DNA of 64,000 bases from Paraburkholderia sp. SOS3 (GCF_001922345.1 NZ_CP018811.1:682001-746000); one strand, 5' to 3'; shown: positions 28,502 through 38,214, counted from the first letter of the stretch. Translations and numbers: made by a program. The notes: generated by a model not told the origin, from the sequence alone.

Positions 28502-30154
28502 TCAGCTGGGCGCTTTATGGCTGTGGTGCGGGCTCTGCTGCGGGCTGTGCTGCGCAGGTGCCTCGCGTGCGAACCACGCGTCGATATCGGTTGCGAGGGT
28601 ATCGCGCGTGTCCGGCTCGACATGAAGGCCGAGCTTCGTGCGGCGCCACAGCACATCGTAGGCGGTGCGCGCCCACTCGACCTCGCGCAGATAGCGCAAC
28701 TCGGCTTCGTACAGGTCGGACGTGAACGCATGGCCAAGCTCGGCGAGCGACTGCGCATTGCCGACCACCCGCTCGGCACGCGTGCCATAGGCGCGTGCAT
28801 AGCGATGTGCGAGCCGTGCCGGTAGCCACGCATGCTGTTGCGCGAAGCGGGCGGCGAAACTCGCGAAATCGGCATGCGCGATGTCGCCGCCCGGCAGCGG
28901 TGCGCCAGCGGTCCATGCGGGCCTGGGCGCGCCGAGCGCGCGCGTGAGTTCATCGAGCGCTTCTTCGGCAAGCTTGCGAAACGTCGTGATCTTGCCGCCG
29001 AACACCGACAGCAACGGGGCGGCGCCCGCGGGCGCGTCGAGTTCGAGCCGGTAGTCGCGCGTGACCGCTGAAGGGTTGTTCGCGGTCTCGTCTTCGAGCA
29101 ATGGCCGCACGCCCGAGTACGACCAGTACACGTCGCGAGGCGAAATCGGCTGCTTGAAGTAGCGGTTGATCGACTCGCACAGGTACTGCGTTTCTTCCGC
29201 GTTGATCGCGACCTGCGAGGGATCGCCGCGGTATTCGATGTCGGTCGTGCCGATCAGCGTGAAGTCGTGCTCGTACGGAATCGCGAAGATGATTCGCTTG
29301 TCCGGGTTCTGGAAAATGTAGGCGTGGTCGTGCTCGAAGAGCCGCCGCGTGACGATATGGCTGCCCTTGACGAGCCGCACCGCATAAGCGGGCTTGTGGT
29401 TTGTGACGCCGTTCGCAGTGTGGTTTGCATCCGGCCCCGCGCTGGCGTGCCGATCATGGTTTGCCGTCTGGTTGATCGTGCGCTCGAGCGCCGCCTGCAG
29501 CAGTTCGCCGACCCACGGACCCGCCGCATTGGCGATCGCGCGTGCCTGTACCTCGACCGTGGTGCCGTCCGCCCGCAGCAGTCGCGCATGCCACGAGCCA
29601 TTCGAGCGCGTGGCGCCGACGAGCTTCGTACGCGTCAGCACGCGCGCGCCCCGCTCGCTCGCGTCGAGCGCATTGAGCACGACGAGCCGGGCGTCGTCGA
29701 CCCAGCCGTCCGAGTAGACGAAGCCGCGCCGGATCGACGCGACGAGCGGCGCGCCGGCCGGATGCGTGCGCAGATCGACGCCGCGCGAGCCCGGCAGCAG
29801 TTCGCGGCGCGCAAGGTGATCGTACAGAAAGAGCCCCGCGCGGATCAGCCATGCGGGCCGCAGATTCGGCATATGCGGCATGACGAAGCGCAACGGCCAC
29901 ATGATGTGCGGCGCGGCGCGCAGCAGCGTTTCGCGTTCCTGCAATGCCTTGCGCACGAGCGCGAACTCGCGGTATTCGAGGTAGCGCAAGCCGCCATGGA
30001 TCAGCTTGGTACTTGCCGACGACGTATGCGCGGCGAGATCGTCCTGCTCGCACAGCAGTACCGACAGCCCGCGCCCGGCCGCGTCGCGTGCAATGCCCGC
30101 GCCGTTGATGCCGCCGCCCACCACGAGCAGATCGAAAGGAGACTGTTGTGCCAC
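28502..30154 (-). CDS. glpD: Aerobic glycerol-3-phosphate dehydrogenase
   Basis: Membrane-associated FAD enzyme that oxidises glycerol 3-phosphate to DHAP and feeds ubiquinone. From a GTG at 30154 it is 550 residues. The Rossmann FAD motif is VVGGGINGAGIARDAAGRG (residues 11-29), followed by SSASTKLIHGGLRYLEYREF. The C-terminal domain is DAO_C-like. Two additions are unusual: an Asn/His/Thr-rich insertion near residues 232-255 (NQTANHDRHASAGPDANHT) and a His/Ser/Pro tail. An upstream TTG is an alternative start. Tandem GlpR operators lie 60-100 bases upstream. Confidence 0.96.
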   Translation of the reverse strand: MAQQSPFDLLVVGGGINGAGIARDAAGRGLSVLLCEQDDLAAHTSSASTKLIHGGLRYLEYREFALVRKALQERETLLRAAPHIMWPLRFVMPHMPNLRPAWLIRAGLFLYDHLARRELLPGSRGVDLRTHPAGAPLVASIRRGFVYSDGWVDDARLVVLNALDASERGARVLTRTKLVGATRSNGSWHARLLRADGTTVEVQARAIANAAGPWVGELLQAALERTINQTANHDRHASAGPDANHTANGVTNHKPAYAVRLVKGSHIVTRRLFEHDHAYIFQNPDKRIIFAIPYEHDFTLIGTTDIEYRGDPSQVAINAEETQYLCESINRYFKQPISPRDVYWSYSGVRPLLEDETANNPSAVTRDYRLELDAPAGAAPLLSVFGGKITTFRKLAEEALDELTRALGAPRPAWTAGAPLPGGDIAHADFASFAARFAQQHAWLPARLAHRYARAYGTRAERVVGNAQSLAELGHAFTSDLYEAELRYLREVEWARTAYDVLWRRTKLGLHVEPDTRDTLATDIDAWFAREAPAQHSPQQSPHHSHKAPS

Positions 30155-30213
30155 CGGTTGGCCCTGGGTTGATTGCGCTTTGGTCAATCGGAAGAAAGCT
30201 GATCGAAAACTAC

Positions 30214-30251
30214 ATGTTCGTTTTCGAACTTTAATGAGCATTTTCGAAAAA
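30214..30251 (-). promoter_or_regulatory. Tandem GlpR operators upstream of glpD
   Basis: ATGTTCGTTTTCGAACTT (30214-30231) closely matches the published E. coli GlpR consensus WATGTTCGWTAWCGAACATW. A weaker second site, ATGAGCATTTTCGAAAAA (30234-30251), lies with its centre 20 bp away, two helical turns, as in E. coli glp operators. They precede the glpD-glpK-HAD operon, and a GlpR homologue is encoded at 31460-32239. Confidence 0.75.
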
Positions 30252-30356
30252 GTAAAGTTCGTCGAGGATCAAAACGGAGCGATCTGCACGACTGGTGGCG
30301 CGCGGCGCCGCGTCGGACGATACTCTTGGCACCAGCCATTTCGAGGTGAAGAGAAC

Positions 30357-30731
30357 ATGCGTGGAATCTGGATGATCGGGGCCGCGGCGTTGCTCGCAGG
30401 GTGCGTCAGCACGCCGGAGTTGAGCGGCACCGCGGGCGCACCGTCGTTTGCGGCGTTGCAGCAGATGTGCGGCCAGCAAACAGTGGACTACGGGCAGGAT
30501 TCACAGAACGTCTACGTGACGTTCTTCGACGCGTATGTCGCACACAAGCGCGGCGGCCTGTCGCAGGAGAATTACTGCGCGTTCCAGCAGTCGATCGCGC
30601 AGCACTACACCGAACTCGGCACGAGCAGCGATCGCGAGATGCGCAATCGCTGGGTCGCATTCTTCAACGATCAGCGCGCGAAGGCGATCACGTGGCGCTC
30701 GACGGTCGACTCGACATTGCGCGCGGGCTAA
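30357..30731 (+). CDS. Small predicted lipoprotein of unknown function
   Basis: A 124-residue protein with a lipoprotein signal peptide and lipobox LLAGC (Cys16), so it is probably anchored in the outer membrane (Val/Ser after Cys, no Asp at +2). The mature part has Cys at CGQQTVDYG and at ENYCAFQQ and is mostly alpha-helical in pattern. GAGGTGAAGAG precedes the ATG. It is divergent from glpD and shares the promoter region. No family was recognised. Confidence 0.75.
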   Translation: MRGIWMIGAAALLAGCVSTPELSGTAGAPSFAALQQMCGQQTVDYGQDSQNVYVTFFDAYVAHKRGGLSQENYCAFQQSIAQHYTELGTSSDREMRNRWVAFFNDQRAKAITWRSTVDSTLRAG

Positions 30732-30930
30732 TCGCGTGGGCTAATCGAACAATCGCGCGCGGGGGGCGGGCGCGCGACGAACCGGACAGCGAACAGAAAG
30801 ATGCGCATAAGAAAACGGTCAGGCGGGCAAATGCCGCGTGACCGTTCGTGAATCCGTGTGTTTGCGCGCTCGTTGCGAGCGCGCGGACAGATTCAATGTG
30901 CGCCGGCCGGCAATCCGTTGCCGGAGAAAT

Positions 30931-31128
30931 CTACGAGAGGCGCTTGATGGCTCTGAGTGCGGAATCGCCGCTTTCGGTGATGCGCCATTGCTGCCGGCCC
31001 GAGGCGAGCTGTTCGAGCTGGACGAGTTGCCGTTCGAGCAGCGCGTCGAGTTCTTCACGCTCCATATCCACCTGGTTCGGTGCGTCCTTCACGAGCAACA
31101 ATGTGGCGAATTCATGCGGACTCAGCAT
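30931..31128 (-). CDS. Small conserved-type hypothetical protein (65 aa)
   Basis: MLSPHEFATLLLVKDAPNQV opens a 65-residue cytosolic protein rich in Leu, Glu and Gln. Its pattern (LDALLERQLVQLEQLASGRQ followed by WRITESGDSALRAI) resembles a small winged-helix fold. The ATG at 31128 has GGAGAG six bases upstream and is preferred to an in-frame ATG at 31146. It is transcribed alone, and no function is claimed. The look of the C-terminal half suggests a possible DNA-binding or adaptor role, which is only an inference. Confidence 0.65.
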   Translation of the reverse strand: MLSPHEFATLLLVKDAPNQVDMEREELDALLERQLVQLEQLASGRQQWRITESGDSALRAIKRLS

Positions 31129-31459
31129 CGTTTCTCTCCATTTCAAGCGTACTCGGGTTGCCTTCGCAACCGCGCCGCAAGGCTGCGCTCACGGTCTGGC
31201 GATCCGGCTTGCGATCCTTATGGGATCAGGCATGAGGTCTAGCTTTCGTGGCCGCCGCGCTCGATAAGCACGTCGGGGAACTGGAGTTTAGTCAACTACC
31301 GCATGAACTCCAAATCCGCCCCAGTAAATTTTCCATTTGACAGCGGAAAGAGCCGCAGGCGGTCCGGGCCGGCACGCAACTTCACGATTTCACTGCAGGT
31401 TTCGCGTGCGGCGCAACATGGCTTGCGCGAAACGCAACCTGCATTCCCGTGCATTCGTG
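31129..31459. other. Gene-free gap between small ORF and glpR
   Basis: 331 bases without a supportable ORF, terminator or repeat. It should hold the promoter of the 65-aa gene and the 3' end of the glpR transcript. Nothing distinctive was seen. Confidence 0.5.
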
Positions 31460-32239
31460 CTATTCGGCGACGAATACCTGCGTGCCCGCGGCCGCTATCG
31501 TCTCGGCCATCGAGGCGGGGGGCGCGGCATCGGTGAAGAGCGAGTCGATCTGGTTCAGATGCCCCTGGCGCACGAGCGCCGGACGGCCGAACTTCGAATG
31601 GTCGGCGGCCAGAAAGACCGTGCGCGAATGCTCGATGATCGCTTCGGCCACGCGCACTTCGCGCGTATCGAAGTCGCGCAGCGTGCCGTCGGTTTCGATG
31701 CTCGACGTGCCGATGATCGCGAAGTCCACCTTGAACTGCCGGATGAAGTCGATCGCAAGCTCGCCCACGATGCCCTTGTCCCACGGCCGCACGATTCCGC
31801 CCGTCACGAGCACTTCGCAATCGGGATAGCCGCTCATCATGCTCGCAACGTTCAGATTGTTCGTAATCACATGCAAGCCGCGATGCCGGTTCAATGCGCG
31901 CGCAACTTCTTCGGTCGTCGTGCCGAGGTTGATGAACAGCGATGCCTGATCGGGAACGTGCGTGGCGACGAGTGCGGCGATGCGGCGTTTCTCGTCGTGA
32001 AACATTCGTTGACGCGCGCTATACGACACGTTCTCCGAGCTCGTCGGCAGACTCGCACCGCCGTGATAGCGGCGCAGCAGGTTGATGTCGGCAAGCCAGT
32101 TCACGTCGCGGCGGATGGTCTGCGGCGTAACGTCGAAGTGGGCGGCCAGGTCATCCACGGTGACGAAGCCGTCGCGCTGGACCCACTCGAGCAATTCCTG
32201 TTGGCGTGCGTTCAGCGTGAGGCGCGGGTCTCGGGTCAT
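31460..32239 (-). CDS. glpR: DeoR-family repressor GlpR
   Basis: A 259-residue regulator. It has an N-terminal DeoR HTH (RQQELLEWVQRDGFVTVDDL, then FDVTPQTIRRDVNWL, residues 12-50) and a DeoR C-terminal sensor domain with phosphosugar-binding patterns FINLGTTTEEVARAL and VTGGIVRPWDKGIVG. Start at 32239 (MTRDPRLTLNARQ). Assignment as the glycerol-3-phosphate-responsive repressor follows from proximity to glpDK and from GlpR-consensus operators upstream of glpD. Confidence 0.92.
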   Translation of the reverse strand: MTRDPRLTLNARQQELLEWVQRDGFVTVDDLAAHFDVTPQTIRRDVNWLADINLLRRYHGGASLPTSSENVSYSARQRMFHDEKRRIAALVATHVPDQASLFINLGTTTEEVARALNRHRGLHVITNNLNVASMMSGYPDCEVLVTGGIVRPWDKGIVGELAIDFIRQFKVDFAIIGTSSIETDGTLRDFDTREVRVAEAIIEHSRTVFLAADHSKFGRPALVRQGHLNQIDSLFTDAAPPASMAETIAAAGTQVFVAE

Positions 32240-32715
32240 GGCTTGTCGTTGTTCCGCGCGCCGGGCGCGGCGGGCAAGGGTTGGCTTGCGCGTATTGTAA
32301 GGCGTCCGCCCGATGCGCCGTCCGCGGCGCGCCGCGCCATGCACCGAGATGAACCGGCATGCGACGTACGATGCCCCCTATGAGCCTTTTGCCCGCTTGC
32401 CTTTACCGTTCTTTACAGCACTGGAACCGTGCGCATCGAGCACGGCTATTGCGCGTTGCGACAGCGGCACGTTGCGTTGAAGTTGCTTTGCCTCAACGAG
32501 TTCAATGATCACAGGAACCTGAAGTCATCCGGCATGGTCTGTGCTGGATGTTCTGCACTTTTGTGAATCTGCGGCTAAGATGAAAGTAAAAAATAAAACG
32601 TTCACTTCAGGATCTCGTGCATTTCGGGAGAAACGGCGCAAGACGACCGGTCATCGCGCTCGCGATTTGGGCATGCTTCGTTCAACGAGACGATCCAGTT
32701 TTGGGAGCACCGCAC
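32240..32715. other. Divergent intergenic region glpR / ferritin-like gene
   Basis: 476 bases with no gene supported. It holds the two divergent leaders. An AT-rich stretch at 32575-32605 (TGAAAGTAAAAAATAAAACG) may be part of the ferritin-like gene promoter, but no confident -35/-10 pair was found. Confidence 0.5.
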
Positions 32716-33543
32716 ATGCAGACTAAGACGATCCATGTAATGCCCTGGCGAATCGAAGATATCGACATGAGCCGCATCGACTATCAACGCGCCGTCGCCA
32801 ACGAGGATCTGCTGTTGCTGCTGTGCGCGGCGTCGTTCATCGAAAGCGGCACGGACCTCTATACCAGCAACCTCAGCAGCTTCTTCAACGACGACCCCGA
32901 AGTGTCGGCATGGCTCAATAACGAATGGGAGCCGGAGGAACTGCAGCATGGCCTGGCACTGAAGACGTATATCGCGCACGTGTGGCCCGAGTTCGATTGG
33001 GACACGGCATTTCGTAATTTCTTTGAAGAGTACTCGAAGACGTGCACCGTCGAGGAATTCGAAAAGACGCGCGCGCTCGAAATGGTGGCGCGATGCGTGG
33101 TCGAGACGGGTACCGCAACGCTTTACCGCGCGATCGGCGCATGTTCGGACGAACCGGTGCTAAAGCAGATTACCGACCACATTCGCACCGACGAAGTCCG
33201 GCACTACAAGCACTTTTTCAAATACTTCAAGAAGTACAACCGCATCGAAGGCAACGGACGGCTAGCGGTGCTTGGCGCGCTGATGCGTCGCGTGCTGGAG
33301 CTCAAGAACGAAGACTCCGAAATCGCGCTGCGGCATGTATTCGCGATCCGCTACCCGGAGCGCGTCGCCGATCCCGCCTATAACAGGGAGCTTTCTGCGC
33401 GCGTGAACAAGCTCGTGCGGCGCAACCTGTCCGCCGAGATGTGTGTGAAGATGCTGCTGAAGCCACTCGATCTGCCGGCGAAAATCCAGCCCGGCGTGCA
33501 CTATCCGCTCGAGAAGATCGCGCAGCATGTGTTCTTTCGCTGA
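32716..33543 (+). CDS. Ferritin-like diiron domain protein
   Basis: A 275-residue cytosolic four-helix-bundle protein with a full set of carboxylate-bridged diiron ligands in the order E, ExxH, E, ExxH: Glu43 (FIESGTD), Glu75/His78 (EELQHG), Glu130 (VVETGT) and Glu160/His163 (TDEVRHY). This pattern is that of acyl-ACP desaturase/ferritin-like oxidases. The ATG at 32716 follows GGGAG; the longer frame to 32617 is unlikely. The substrate is unknown. It stands alone and is followed by a hairpin. Confidence 0.85.
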   Translation: MQTKTIHVMPWRIEDIDMSRIDYQRAVANEDLLLLLCAASFIESGTDLYTSNLSSFFNDDPEVSAWLNNEWEPEELQHGLALKTYIAHVWPEFDWDTAFRNFFEEYSKTCTVEEFEKTRALEMVARCVVETGTATLYRAIGACSDEPVLKQITDHIRTDEVRHYKHFFKYFKKYNRIEGNGRLAVLGALMRRVLELKNEDSEIALRHVFAIRYPERVADPAYNRELSARVNKLVRRNLSAEMCVKMLLKPLDLPAKIQPGVHYPLEKIAQHVFFR

Positions 33544-33625
33544 GCGAGGCTGATGCGCGGATGAGCCGATGTTCCGCGTCGGCGTCGTGCGTTAATAGAC
33601 GGCCCGTGTGCCGCCAGCCTGATCG

Positions 33626-33651
33626 AAATGGCCCGCGTGAGCGGGCCATTT
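33626..33651 (+). terminator. Rho-independent-type terminator after the ferritin-like gene
   Basis: AAATGGCCCGC and GCGGGCCATTT form a perfect 11-bp stem with a GTGA loop, followed by GCTT. The U-tract is short, but the stem is strong and lies 80 bases after the stop. Confidence 0.65.
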
Positions 33652-33706
33652 GCTTATGTGGCGGCGCGTGCGTTTGCGCCTATCCCGCATCGACGGAGAT
33701 TGATCA

Positions 33707-34243
33707 ATGACCGATTCCGCAGTTCCAAAGCATACCCAGGACCTCGACCTATTCGATGAATGGCCCGACGACCTGCGTGCATTTTTCGACGGCACGTCGC
33801 TCGCGGCAAAGATCGGCTTCACGGCATCGCTCGTCACGAGCGATGCAAACGGGCATCTGCGCACGTCGCTGCTCGGTATCGGCGAGCTCTATGCGCCCGA
33901 TTCGCGTCGGCTTTGCCTCGCCCTGTGGCCGCAGGCGCGTGCGGCACGCTCGCTCGCTCAGAACCGGCGAGCCGCGCTCACTTTCGTCTTCGACGAAGCG
34001 TTTTATCAGGTGCAACTGGCATTCGAGCCGCTGCCTGTCGTCGAGGGCGCGGAGGACGAGCTGAAGGCACTGGGCGGCCTCGTCTGTTTCAGCGGATCGA
34101 TCGACACCGGCGAGGCGCAGCGCGTGCGCTATGCGCGCATCACGAGCGGCATGACCTTCGAGCTCGCGCAAGGGAAGGACGCGACGCTCGAGCGCTGGAT
34201 ACAGCAGGTTGACTATCTGAAGAAGGCGGCGGCGCGCGTGTAA
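33707..34243 (+). CDS. Pyridoxamine 5'-phosphate oxidase-like FMN-binding protein
   Basis: A 178-residue split-barrel flavoprotein-type protein. The segment FTASLVTSDANGHLRTSLLG and the later LALWPQARAARSLAQNRRAA resemble PNPOx-like/general stress flavoproteins. The overall length is right for that group. It is unlikely to be the true PdxH, because the PLP-binding C-terminal motif is missing. The function is unknown. ATG 33707 follows GGAGATTGATCA. It converges on the RhlE-type helicase gene. Confidence 0.75.
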   Translation: MTDSAVPKHTQDLDLFDEWPDDLRAFFDGTSLAAKIGFTASLVTSDANGHLRTSLLGIGELYAPDSRRLCLALWPQARAARSLAQNRRAALTFVFDEAFYQVQLAFEPLPVVEGAEDELKALGGLVCFSGSIDTGEAQRVRYARITSGMTFELAQGKDATLERWIQQVDYLKKAAARV

Positions 34244-34353
34244 CGGCGGGCCGCTGGTTCGCTGGCTAGCGCGCCGCGGTTCCGGCGGCAGGCGCGCGTC
34301 GCGATGCTCAGTCGCCCGGGGGGGCCGTCGACTGAGGTTCGGCGCTCGGAGCT

Positions 34354-36009
34354 TCAGTCGCCGCGACGCGTATCGCGCGGCGAATTGCGTCGCTGCGGCG
34401 TCGCATCGCTGCGCGGCTTGTTGCCGCCGAGCAGCGCGCCCGGGTTGCCGCCTTGCTTGCGCTGCGTGTGCGCGGCGCCGTGCTCGTGCATGGCCGCCCG
34501 CGGCTTCTCATGCGCGCGTGCTGCATCGTGGCGCGGACTGTCCTTGCGAGCCTGCGCCGGTGCCGCGTGCGACGGTCTTGCACCTTGCGGCGCGGCCGGC
34601 TGCTGCGGATGCGGCTTGCCGCCGGCCGGCTGCTGCTTGCGCTGCCCGGCTGGCTGATTCTTCTGTTGCGCTTGGGGCTGCCCGCCGGACGGCTTGCGCT
34701 CACGCTGCGCCGCGCCCGCACCGTCGCGCTTGGGCGAGGTTTTTTGTGCGCTCTTCGCCGGATTTCGCCCCGCACCGGCGGCGGCATCGCGCGCCTCGCG
34801 CGGCGGCCGCGCCCCTGCGCCCTGGCCGCGCCGCTGGATCGGCTCGGGCCGCGCATTCGGATCGGGCTCGAAGCCCGCGATCACCTCTTGCGGCACGGCG
34901 CGCTTGATCAGCTTCTCGATGTCTTTCAGCAGCTGCCATTCGTCGACGCACACGAGCGACACCGCTTCGCCCGTCGCGCCCGCACGGCCCGTGCGGCCGA
35001 TCCGGTGCACGTAGTCTTCCGGCACATTGGGCAGGTCGAAGTTGACCACATGCGGCAACTGGTCGATATCGATGCCGCGCGCGGCGATATCGGTCGCGAC
35101 GAGCACCTGCAGCGTGGCGTCCTTGAACTCGCTCAATGCGCGCGTGCGTGCCGACTGGCTCTTGTTGCCGTGAATCGCGAGCGCGCTGATGCCGTCCTTC
35201 GTCAGCTGCTCGGCGAGGCGGTTCGCACCGTGCTTCGTGCGCGTGAACACGAGCACCTGAAACCAGTTGTGCTGCTTGATCAGATGCGTGAGCAGTTCGC
35301 GCTTGCGATCGCGATCGACGGGGTGCACCTTCTGCGCGACCGTTTCGGCCGTCGTATTGCGGCGCGCGACTTCGATCAAGGCCGGCGCGTTGAGCAGGCT
35401 GTCGGCCAGCGCCTTGATCTCATCGGAGAACGTCGCGGAGAACAGCAGGTTCTGGCGCTTCGCCGGCAACTTCGCGAGCACGCGCTTGATGTCGTGAATG
35501 AAGCCCATGTCGAGCATGCGGTCCGCTTCGTCGAGCACGAGAATCTCGAGGCGCGACAGATCGATCGTCTTCTGCTGCATGTGGTCGAGCAGACGACCCG
35601 GCGTCGCGACGACGATATCGACGCCGCGCTTCAACGCATCGATTTGCGGATTGATGCCGACGCCGCCGAACATCACCGTCGAGTTCAGCTTCAGGTATTT
35701 GCTATACGCGCGCACGCTTTCCTCGACCTGCGCGGCGAGTTCCCGCGTCGGCGTGAGGATCAGCGCGCGCACCGCGCGCCTCGTAGCCGCCGCATTCGCC
35801 GCGGCAGACGCATTCGTCGAAAGCCGTTGCAGGATCGGCAGCGTGAAGCCGGCGGTCTTGCCGGTGCCCGTCTGCGCACCGGCAAGCAGGTCGCCGCCGT
35901 TGAGCACGGCGGGAATCGCTTGCAACTGGATCGGAGTAGGGGACGTGTAGCCGAGTTCTTGAACAGCGCGGACCAACGGTTCGGACAAGCCGAGAGAATC
36001 AAAAGACAT
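34354..36009 (-). CDS. rhlE: DEAD-box ATP-dependent RNA helicase, RhlE type
   Basis: A 551-residue RNA helicase. It has the Q motif (TPIQLQAIP), Walker A AQTGTGKT (residues 45-52), PTRELA, DEAD in VLDEADRML near residue 158, SAT in [10 protein letters not shown], and motif [12 protein letters not shown]. The start at 36009 ([16 protein letters not shown]) is the usual RhlE opening; the frame extends upstream without support. From about residue 375 a 170-residue basic, Gln/Pro/Ala/Arg-rich tail follows, as is common in RhlE and likely disordered and RNA-binding. The expected role is ribosome assembly and mRNA turnover. Confidence 0.93.
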   Translation of the reverse strand: MSFDSLGLSEPLVRAVQELGYTSPTPIQLQAIPAVLNGGDLLAGAQTGTGKTAGFTLPILQRLSTNASAAANAAATRRAVRALILTPTRELAAQVEESVRAYSKYLKLNSTVMFGGVGINPQIDALKRGVDIVVATPGRLLDHMQQKTIDLSRLEILVLDEADRMLDMGFIHDIKRVLAKLPAKRQNLLFSATFSDEIKALADSLLNAPALIEVARRNTTAETVAQKVHPVDRDRKRELLTHLIKQHNWFQVLVFTRTKHGANRLAEQLTKDGISALAIHGNKSQSARTRALSEFKDATLQVLVATDIAARGIDIDQLPHVVNFDLPNVPEDYVHRIGRTGRAGATGEAVSLVCVDEWQLLKDIEKLIKRAVPQEVIAGFEPDPNARPEPIQRRGQGAGARPPREARDAAAGAGRNPAKSAQKTSPKRDGAGAAQRERKPSGGQPQAQQKNQPAGQRKQQPAGGKPHPQQPAAPQGARPSHAAPAQARKDSPRHDAARAHEKPRAAMHEHGAAHTQRKQGGNPGALLGGNKPRSDATPQRRNSPRDTRRGD

Positions 36010-36212
36010 AAGCTCTTTGTAATGCGGATGTGGCGAACGGTGGTAACGCAATGAGCGGGTCATCGAGCGGGCTCGTCCAGCAACCCGGCCGACGCCGTTC
36101 GCGAGAAATCGGCGGCACGCACGTTGCATGCCGAATGCTTCAACGCGCTAAGCAGACACGTTGACTGGCGTTAAGTTGCATCTATCGTCATATATCACGG
36201 CGACAGCGACCG

Positions 36213-36833
36213 TTATGCGACATAACCTGCGACGCTGACGAATTGGCACAGACTGCCGGCGAGCACGAACAGGTGCCAGATACCATGTCCATGCCGGATG
36301 CGCTCGTCGTTGATGAAGAAGTAAATGCCGGCGCTGTAAATAAGACCGCCCGCGACGAGCCATGCGGTGCCCGCTGCCGGCAGCGCGTCGACGAGCGGCT
36401 CGATTGCGACGAGCCCAAGCCATCCCATCAACACGTACAGCACCATCGATACGCTGCGAGTGCGCCGCCCGAGCGTGAGTTCCTGCATGATGCCGAGCGC
36501 CGCCAGGCCCCAGATCACACCGAAAAGCGACCAGCCCCACGGCCCGCGTAGTGTAACAAGCGTGAACGGGGTATAGCTGCCGGCGATCATCAGGTAAATC
36601 GCCGAGTGATCGCATTTCTGCAGCACGCTCTTCGCGCGCGGCGCACGCACGCTGTGGTAGAGCGTCGAGATTGCGTACAACACGAACAGCATGGCGCCAT
36701 AAACGCTGAAGCTGACCATCTTGTACGCGTCGCCGTCGAGGGCGCCGAGTGTGACGAGCGCTGCAAGCCCCACCGCCGACAGCAACGCGCCGACGAGATG
36801 GGTGATGCAGTTCAGACGCTCGCCGGTTGGCAC
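36213..36833 (-). CDS. Hemolysin III family (PAQR-type) membrane protein
   Basis: A 206-residue inner-membrane protein with seven hydrophobic segments. It opens ERLNCITHLVGALLSAVGLA and has the family marks STLYHS and KCDHSAIYLMIAGSYTPF. Near the end it has HGHGIWHLFVLAGS, whose His residues match the metal site of the PAQR/HlyIII (YqfA) family. The true role in bacteria is uncertain; haemolysis is a historic label. It lies between rhlE and the cytochrome genes on the same strand, with a terminator upstream of it. Confidence 0.9.
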   Translation of the reverse strand: MPTGERLNCITHLVGALLSAVGLAALVTLGALDGDAYKMVSFSVYGAMLFVLYAISTLYHSVRAPRAKSVLQKCDHSAIYLMIAGSYTPFTLVTLRGPWGWSLFGVIWGLAALGIMQELTLGRRTRSVSMVLYVLMGWLGLVAIEPLVDALPAAGTAWLVAGGLIYSAGIYFFINDERIRHGHGIWHLFVLAGSLCQFVSVAGYVA

Positions 36834-36860
36834 GGCGTTTCTCCCCGAACGACCAAAAAC

Positions 36861-36901
36861 AAAGGGCGCGGCCCGCGTGTGTTCCGATGGCCGCGCCCTT
36901 T
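36861..36901 (-). terminator. Rho-independent terminator of the cytochrome c operon
   Basis: AAAGGGCGCGGCC (36861-36873) pairs perfectly with GGCCGCGCCCTTT (36889-36901). Read on the minus strand the stem is followed by GTTTTTGG, a U-rich tract. It sits 15 bases after the cytochrome stop codon. Confidence 0.85.
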
Positions 36902-36915
36902 ACGTCTTGCGTCGC

Positions 36916-38214
36916 CTAGTCGAGCGGCGCCGAACGCAGTTCGCTGACCTGTTGCGGCGACACCGGCGTACCGTGGTTACCCCAGGACATCCGGATGTAC
37001 GTCACGACCGCAGCCACTTCCTGATTCGACAAAGCCTGTGCGAACGGCGGCATGCCGTACGGCTTCGGATTGCCGCCCGTGCTCGGCGGATAACCGCCAT
37101 TCAGGACCATACGGATCGGGTTGACCGCCGACGGCATCTGGATGGACTGGTTGTTCGCAAGCGGCGGGAACGCCGGCGGCATGCCGAGGCCGTTTTCCGC
37201 GTGACACTTCGCACAGTTGTCAGCGTAGATCTTCTGGCCTTGCTTCAACAGTTCGCTACCGAACTGTTCGCTCGTCTCGAGCTGCAGATGCTCAGGCGCT
37301 TCGTCCTTCTGCGGGATGGTTTTCAGGTACGTCGACATCGCGTGGATATCGTCGTCGGACATGTACTGCAGGCTGTTGTGCACGACTTCGGCCATCGGGC
37401 CGAACACCGCGCCGCGCTCCGACACGCCGGTCTTCAGCAGACTGGAGATGTCCTTGAGGTCCCAGTCGCCGAGGCCCGCTTCCTTGTTCGACGTCAGCGA
37501 CGGTGCGTACCAGTTCTGCAGCGGGATCAGACCGCCCGCGAACGCAGCCGAATTCACCGGGCCGCCCATCGCGTTGATCGACGTATGGCACATGCCGCAG
37601 TGGCCGAGGCCTTCGATCAGGTACGCGCCGCGATTCCATTCGACCGACTTGGTCGGATCGGGCTTGTACTCGCCTTCGCGGAAGAACAGCGTACGCCAGC
37701 CGATCAGCAGGTTGCGGTTGTTGAACGGGAACTTCAGTTCGTGCGGACGGCTCGGCTCATGCACCGGCGGGACCGAGCGCAGGTACGCGTAGATCGCGTC
37801 CGAGTCGGCGCGCGAGACCTTCGTGTAGCTCGTGAACGGGAAGGCCGGGTACAGCAGGCTGCCGTCCTTCGAACGGCCCGTGTGCATGGCGCGGAAGAAG
37901 TCGTCCGACGACCATTTGCCGAGGCCGTACTGGTCGTCCGGCGTGATGTTCGGCGTGAACAGCGTGCCGAACGGCGTAGCCATCGGCAGGCCGCCGGCGA
38001 AGATCTTGCCGCCGCGCACCGTGTGGCACGCGATACAGTCGCCGGCGCGGGCGAGGTACTCGCCCTTCTTGATCAGCGCGGCCTGGTCGGCCGGCGTGGC
38101 CGCCATCGCGACGCCGTTGTGCAGGTTGTCGCTGCCCGACCAGAGGACCGGAACGAGCGCGGCGGCTGCAACAATGACGACAGCCGAGAGGGCGAACAGG
38201 GACTTGCGTTTCAT
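36916..38214 (-). CDS. Tri-haem c-type cytochrome (alcohol dehydrogenase cytochrome subunit type)
   Basis: A 432-residue exported electron carrier with an N-terminal signal/anchor (residues 5-28) and three CxxCH haem sites: CIACH (60-64), CGMCH (about 207-211) and CAKCH (about 334-338). The three-domain layout with GGKIFAGGLPMATPFGTLFTPNIT matches cytochrome subunits of quinohaemoprotein alcohol, aldehyde and gluconate dehydrogenases. No catalytic dehydrogenase is adjacent; its neighbour 21 bases upstream is a di-haem cytochrome. It is likely a periplasmic relay toward a terminal oxidase, partner unknown. Confidence 0.93.
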   Translation of the reverse strand: MKRKSLFALSAVVIVAAAALVPVLWSGSDNLHNGVAMAATPADQAALIKKGEYLARAGDCIACHTVRGGKIFAGGLPMATPFGTLFTPNITPDDQYGLGKWSSDDFFRAMHTGRSKDGSLLYPAFPFTSYTKVSRADSDAIYAYLRSVPPVHEPSRPHELKFPFNNRNLLIGWRTLFFREGEYKPDPTKSVEWNRGAYLIEGLGHCGMCHTSINAMGGPVNSAAFAGGLIPLQNWYAPSLTSNKEAGLGDWDLKDISSLLKTGVSERGAVFGPMAEVVHNSLQYMSDDDIHAMSTYLKTIPQKDEAPEHLQLETSEQFGSELLKQGQKIYADNCAKCHAENGLGMPPAFPPLANNQSIQMPSAVNPIRMVLNGGYPPSTGGNPKPYGMPPFAQALSNQEVAAVVTYIRMSWGNHGTPVSPQQVSELRSAPLD

